A stretch of 64,000 nucleotides of DNA from Maridesulfovibrio sp050916235. GTDB lineage: Bacteria > Desulfobacterota > Desulfovibrionia > Desulfovibrionales > Desulfovibrionaceae. Of the stretch, positions 59,794 through 64,000 are shown one piece after another. Below the pieces are notes generated by a model, which did not search any database, was not told the origin of the DNA, and saw only the letters and a program-made list of their open reading frames with translations. The stretch covers positions 930,001 to 994,000 of the forward strand of contig NZ_CP104854.1 of the NCBI RefSeq assembly GCF_050916235.1. The letters are read 5' to 3'. A program made the translations under genes and the position numbers. Within the stretch, counting starts at the first letter, position 1. Each line of letters starts with the position of its first letter.

Positions 59794-60606
59794 CTAGCTG
59801 ACAATCACCCCGGCATAGGCAACGACGCTTTCATAGTCGCCTGTCACCTGCCCGGAATTGGTATACTCCACCAGCTTTCCTGACCCGGCCCCCAATTTTT
59901 TGGCCGCGAACATGGCCATGGTCATGGGCAGAACTCCGCACATGCTGATCTGATTGGAAGCAACTATAGAATAGAAATCCTGCGGGTCCATACGGATTAC
60001 GGCCTCAAGAGCCATTGAATCCATTCGCTTGGCCTTGGAAGCGGACACAAAATGGCTCATGTCAGAGCTTACCACTATGGAAATCGGCTTATCAGACGCG
60101 GCAATAATCTCGGCAAGAACTTCGCCAGCCTTGCGGAGAGCAGCGGGAGATGATTCGGAAACACAGACCGGAACTATTCTGGTGGAGGGGTTATGGTAAT
60201 GCAGAAACGGGACTATGACCTCAAGCGAATGTTCCCGGGAGTGGGCGGCCTGATTATCCACAAACCCGGCCCCGCTGTTGATGAGTGCTGCAGCCAGATC
60301 ATGGTCAACATCCAGCTTTCCTCCGGGGAATTCCCATGAGCCTGACGGCCAGACAGACATAGGTGCGCCCAGCCCGGTATGGTTGGGCCCCATCAGAATT
60401 ACAGTCGGAGCCAGATTGGACCGGGCAATGGTCTTGCCGCAAGGAAGTCCTGAAAACATGTAGCCTGCATGTGGAAGCATGACCAGACGGTCATACGGCA
60501 TGGCTGATTTATCCGGCAGTACACCGACATACTGCTGCAGTTCAGTCTTAAGCTGCCGGGGATCATCCGTATAGAATCTTCCGGCTACAACGGGTTTCCT
60601 GTTCAT
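59794..60606 (-). CDS. MEMO1-family protein (AmmeMemoRadiSam system protein B)
   Basis: A 270-residue MEMO-family protein, related to class III dioxygenases. The fold markers are LVMLPHAGYMFSGLPCGKTI, ILMGPNHTGLGAPMSVW, AHSREHSLEVIVPFLHY and VVSSDMSHF, holding the histidines that bind metal. In the conserved three-gene AmmeMemoRadiSam set the partners are an AMMECR1 and a radical SAM protein; neither is in view. The ATG at 60606 follows CAGGT. It is in the same direction as the hydantoinase gene, 214 nt upstream. Confidence 0.92.
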   Translation of the reverse strand: MNRKPVVAGRFYTDDPRQLKTELQQYVGVLPDKSAMPYDRLVMLPHAGYMFSGLPCGKTIARSNLAPTVILMGPNHTGLGAPMSVWPSGSWEFPGGKLDVDHDLAAALINSGAGFVDNQAAHSREHSLEVIVPFLHYHNPSTRIVPVCVSESSPAALRKAGEVLAEIIAASDKPISIVVSSDMSHFVSASKAKRMDSMALEAVIRMDPQDFYSIVASNQISMCGVLPMTMAMFAAKKLGAGSGKLVEYTNSGQVTGDYESVVAYAGVIVS

Positions 60607-60698
60607 GCTTACCTGCCTGTTGGTTGCCTGCGGCAACGTGTTCAGCGTCCTGCTACTGCCCTGCCCGGATTCCTGCCACCGGGAAAAACATGTGCATT

Positions 60699-63600
60699 TT
60701 ATTGAAATGACGGAGCGGGCTTGAATCTGGAAGCATCCTGCTCAATCTTGTAGGTTTCAAGTGCGGAGGTTGCCAGTCGTCCGTAAAGGTCGTCCGGGCT
60801 CTTCTTGGCCACTTCCTCCATAAGCTTCTTCCATTCGGCAGTGGCCCCGGCCTTTTCATAAAGCTGGGCCAGCCTGAACCTTGATGATGCCCACTCCGGA
60901 TCGGAAATGGGAATGTACTTGTCATATTCCGCCGCCCACTTGAGAGCTTCACGGTACCTGCCCGAACTTTCAGCCGCGTATATGGTCATCAGGATGCAAT
61001 CCTTGATCTTTTCCCGGTCACCACTTGTTTCAAGAAGCATGGAAAGGGCCTCCTGAGCATAGACAAATACTTTCTTCAGCTCTTTCTTCTTCATGGAGGA
61101 CTTGGCCATGTAGTACATTGCATAAGCCCTTGAAGACTCCGGCAGGAGAAGGTTTGAGGCCAACCCGGCCCAAAGCGGGGTGCTGCGCTCCGTCTCACCG
61201 AGGTTTTCGTAGGCCATGGCCTGAGCGTATTCTATATGAACTTTCTGTCTGGGATCAAGCTTCCATTTATTAGTTGCCAGATCAACAAGTTCGGTGACCT
61301 TGCTCCAGGCCTGCTCGTCCACATAAATTCCCAGAGCCATATCAAGGGCCATCTCGGAATACTTGGGAACCTGAGTATCCTGAAGATAACGGTCAATGAG
61401 CTCAAGGGCCTTATGTGGCTGCTCTTTTTTCCAGAAGCTCAGCGCAACACCCATGCGGGTGTCATCGTTTATGTCCTTGCCGTCGTTATTCTTACTGGCA
61501 TAGTCGTTCCAGTAGCTGATGACCCGTCCGTAGTTCTCGTCCTTGACCAGTTCTGGGACAGCCTTGTCAAAGACCCGGGTACCAAGCTGTCCGGCCTTTT
61601 CACGCAGTCCGCTGCGCGGATACTTGTCCAGAAGATCCTGTACCGCGCCGAGGCATTCCCCGTACTTCTTGTTCCAGTAGTACCACATTCCCAGTTTCAG
61701 CAAAGCAAGCGGGGCAAGCGGACTGTCCGGATGCTTCTCAATAATACGGGTATAAATCTTCTGAGGCCTGAGGTTGTAGGGACGGTCAAAGACCTTATCC
61801 ATTTCGGACATGCTGGGATCGTCATAAATCCCCTCTTCCGCAAGACGCATCATGGAAACAAGTCCGCCTTCCTTGTCCGGGAAATCCTTGGCCGCCTTTT
61901 CGTAAATTTCCTTTGCAGCGTTCCTGTCCCCCTCCTTCAGATAAATATCGCCGACACGGGCCAGAACAATGTCGGCCTCCTTGGCTTCAGGGGAAAGGTT
62001 GTAGTAGGCCCAGTAGTTACCCTTGGCATCGTCAAGCTTGCCGAGCCGGTTCTGGGTGTTGGCTGCCATAAGCAGGAAGCCCAGATCTTCAATGTAGAAA
62101 CGGGGCCAGCGTTTATCGATATAGTCGATAATCTGATAGGCCTGTTCATTGTACCCGAGTTTATCAAGAGCCTTGGCAAGACCGATGGCAGCATCACGAA
62201 CAACCTTGCTGTCCGGGTACATCTGAACAAGATACTGGAACTGGTCGGCAGCCTTCTCGTACTCTTCCGTTCCCAGATAATATTCACCCCAGTAATAGCT
62301 GATGTACGGAACATTCGGGTCGTTGGGGTACTGCGATTTGAGCAGATTGAAATAGGCTTTGGCCTCGGGCATGTTGCCCACTTTCAGGTTGATGAGCCCA
62401 AGATTGAGCAGTGCCATGGGAACATTAGGTGCCTTGGTATCGGCGTTCATGGCTTCCATCCAGGCACTGGCGACTTCGCCGAAATTGTCCGCAAGGTCAT
62501 CCTTATGAAATTCGGTCAATGCCTCGGCCTTTCCGTACAAGGCACGCAAACGCATTTCAGTAGGAATATTCGGCATCAGCGAGACTTCCTTGAACCCGTT
62601 CACTGCGGCTTCAATTTCCCCCTCGTCTAGGGCTCCTTCCGCAGCAAGGAGCACGCCTTTGGCTACCTTGAGTTTATCCTCCAGTGATGGCTGACCTTCG
62701 CCTCCTTCCCCGCCCTCGGCAGCGGCTTCAGCTTCGGCTTTCTGCATCTCGGTAAGCTGCCCGGCAGACTCAACGGGATAAGCATCGGCTCCATCCGGTT
62801 GAACTGCGTCGCCGGTCTCAGCTACGCCCTCGGAACCTGCTGCGGCTTCACCCTGTGGAGCACCTGCCTCAAGCGGCGGATACTGGTCAGCCTCAAAGCT
62901 GTCCCCCTCCGGCAACGAAGGTGGAGCAACGGCTCCTGATGCAGCAGCTCCACTCTCTTCAGGAGGTGAAATCCTGCCCGAAGCCTGTCCGCTTTCAGGA
63001 GCAACAACCTGCCTGACAACAGCGCCTTCAACGGGTTCAACTCTGCCGGCTGCCTGCGAAGCAGGAGCTTCAACGGGAGCAGCAACCTTACCGGCAGCTG
63101 CCGGAACAGGCACAGCTTCCTCAACAGCAGCCCCAGCGGAGTCAACGGGAGGGGCAGTCTTCTGCTCGGCAATCTCCACGGTTTCAGGAAGGAATACACC
63201 TTCGTGATCCGGCGGAGGAGGCGCGGCAACACGCCCGAAAGCACTGCCGTCAGCAGTCTGAGGCGGAGTTACGGTACCCGGAGGAAGATCGGAAACGGTT
63301 CTGACAACAGGAACCTGCCCGCTCGGCTCAACACCGGTTTCTTTACGGGAAACAGTCTGAGCCGGAACAGGCTGCTCCACAACATCGGCAACCTCGCCAG
63401 TTACGACTTCTGCATCCTGTCCACCGGACGAGACGGCCTGATCAGAAGTCTCCTCTGTGGCCGCTCCGGGAGTCATTGTTTCCGGTAGTACATCTTCTGA
63501 AAATTCTTCTGTATCTGCTGCAGGAGGTTCTATCTTCCCGGAAACCTGACCGGCAGCCTGCCCGCCGACACTTCCTCCGGCTTGTGGGCCATCAACCTGG

Positions 63601-64000
63601 ACAACAGCGCCTGATGCCTGTGGAGCGGGAACAACCGTTCCGGACGCACCGCCAGCCCTTGCAGGGGGAGTTGAGGTGTCCACGGCCTTGGCATCAAAGG
63701 GGCCGACCTGAGCCACAGGAGCGCGATAGGTGTAAGGAACGGAATAAAAAGGACGTCTATTGGAAGGTAAAGGGGCCTGTTCGACCGGTTTCTCGATCCG
63801 GTCTGCCGCTGCAAGCTCTTCTTTGAGAACAGGGGACACCTCGTCCGCGGGAAGGTCGACTTCCGCTATAACCGGCGGTGCAGGAGTTTTCTTGGGCTCG
63901 GCAGCCACCTTGGGTGCTGGAGCTGTTTTTTTAGGTGCAGGAGCAGATTTCTTTGCTGCGGCTTTGGCGGCAACAGCTTTTTTACGCGCTGCTTCCTTTG
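60699..64000 (-). CDS. Very large TPR protein with Ala/Pro-rich N-terminal half, 5' end beyond window
   Basis: At least 1,100 residues; the frame is open through 64000, where codons read Lys/Ala/Glu-rich (KEAARKKAVAAKAAAKK), so the start lies outside. After the KAPAPKK stretch comes a region of about 380 residues of low complexity (Pro, Ala, Gly, Glu) with recurring QA(S/A)G(R/K/A)(I/V)xPP units. Then about 660 residues of TPR/TPR-like helices follow (ALLNLGLINLKVGNMPEAKA; ISYYWGEYYLGTEEYEKAAD; VLARVGDIYLKEGDRNAAKE). No clear membrane span is in view. It could be an envelope or motility scaffold. Confidence 0.82.
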   Translation of the reverse strand, partial: KEAARKKAVAAKAAAKKSAPAPKKTAPAPKVAAEPKKTPAPPVIAEVDLPADEVSPVLKEELAAADRIEKPVEQAPLPSNRRPFYSVPYTYRAPVAQVGPFDAKAVDTSTPPARAGGASGTVVPAPQASGAVVQVDGPQAGGSVGGQAAGQVSGKIEPPAADTEEFSEDVLPETMTPGAATEETSDQAVSSGGQDAEVVTGEVADVVEQPVPAQTVSRKETGVEPSGQVPVVRTVSDLPPGTVTPPQTADGSAFGRVAAPPPPDHEGVFLPETVEIAEQKTAPPVDSAGAAVEEAVPVPAAAGKVAAPVEAPASQAAGRVEPVEGAVVRQVVAPESGQASGRISPPEESGAAASGAVAPPSLPEGDSFEADQYPPLEAGAPQGEAAAGSEGVAETGDAVQPDGADAYPVESAGQLTEMQKAEAEAAAEGGEGGEGQPSLEDKLKVAKGVLLAAEGALDEGEIEAAVNGFKEVSLMPNIPTEMRLRALYGKAEALTEFHKDDLADNFGEVASAWMEAMNADTKAPNVPMALLNLGLINLKVGNMPEAKAYFNLLKSQYPNDPNVPYISYYWGEYYLGTEEYEKAADQFQYLVQMYPDSKVVRDAAIGLAKALDKLGYNEQAYQIIDYIDKRWPRFYIEDLGFLLMAANTQNRLGKLDDAKGNYWAYYNLSPEAKEADIVLARVGDIYLKEGDRNAAKEIYEKAAKDFPDKEGGLVSMMRLAEEGIYDDPSMSEMDKVFDRPYNLRPQKIYTRIIEKHPDSPLAPLALLKLGMWYYWNKKYGECLGAVQDLLDKYPRSGLREKAGQLGTRVFDKAVPELVKDENYGRVISYWNDYASKNNDGKDINDDTRMGVALSFWKKEQPHKALELIDRYLQDTQVPKYSEMALDMALGIYVDEQAWSKVTELVDLATNKWKLDPRQKVHIEYAQAMAYENLGETERSTPLWAGLASNLLLPESSRAYAMYYMAKSSMKKKELKKVFVYAQEALSMLLETSGDREKIKDCILMTIYAAESSGRYREALKWAAEYDKYIPISDPEWASSRFRLAQLYEKAGATAEWKKLMEEVAKKSPDDLYGRLATSALETYKIEQDASRFKPAPSFQ

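Noticed and set aside
61236..62630. 464-codon plus-strand frame
   Set aside because: Antisense to the TPR region of the large protein; hydrophobic composition is a by-product of the complementary frame.

Overview
This 64 kb window looks like ordinary chromosome from a Deltaproteobacterium of the Desulfovibrio type (Desulfovibrionaceae, with the marine Desulfovibrio/Maridesulfovibrio group as my best guess). The assignment is an inference. It rests on the gene repertoire: a cytosolic CbiK-type chelatase, a RACo-like corrinoid activator, an RemA-yicC-gmk-pyrF-recJ cluster, a small SAP/Cys protein beside glycogen genes, and a DVU0772-like small protein. It also rests on a family of intergenic repeats with a CCTCCGGCGG core. 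No rRNA, tRNA, IS element, prophage or CRISPR array was seen.

Layout. 0-4.7 kb (all minus): the 5' part of pdxA, then a glycogen operon NUDIX-glgA-SAP protein-glgB. 4.7-6.5 kb: a large non-coding region holding the most striking feature of the window, four tandem copies of a tiny RNA gene on the minus strand. Each has a consensus sigma-54 (-24/-12) promoter and an intrinsic terminator, and the promoters sit exactly 303 bp apart. 6.5-9.5 kb: tsaC/sua5, a glycosyltransferase and a trmH-type methylase. 9.7-12.6 kb: a response regulator, a stand-alone Hpt protein and a CheA whose own P1 domain has lost its H-box, which together look like a split chemosensory-type phosphorelay. 12.7-18.8 kb: cbiK, a RACo-like [2Fe-2S]/ASKHA activator, an Rsm22-family protein, lipB-lipA (59-nt overlap) and a phosphoglycolate phosphatase.

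19-27 kb (minus): recJ, a TPR protein, pyrF, gmk, remA, yicC, mtaB and a DEAD-box helicase, a housekeeping run in which most genes touch or overlap. 27-37 kb: an orphan methyltransferase, a YprB-like nuclease, a PilZ membrane protein, an iron-sulfur flavoprotein, an aminotransferase, a DVU0772-like protein, a YigZ protein, a module of GT9 glycosyltransferase plus two small helical proteins (one FlgN/FliT-like), and a MarR-GNAT fusion preceded by a double palindromic operator. 38-47 kb: acetyl-CoA synthetase followed by a structured RNA, pirin, nitroreductase, an OFA-family MFS carrier, a small conserved protein, and a radical SAM protein fused to DUF2344. 47-53.4 kb: a chagasin-like lipoprotein (minus) and a complete dipeptide/oligopeptide ABC importer operon (SBP, two permeases, two ATPases).

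53.5-64 kb: a second TPR protein that shares its N-terminal domain with the 21 kb one; a run of hydantoinase-like gene, small His/Asp protein, bioD, bioA and bioB (minus); a MEMO-family protein; and a very large TPR protein with a long Ala/Pro-rich N-terminal half that runs off the right edge. Starts were chosen from ribosome-binding sites and family lengths, so several differ from the longest open frame.
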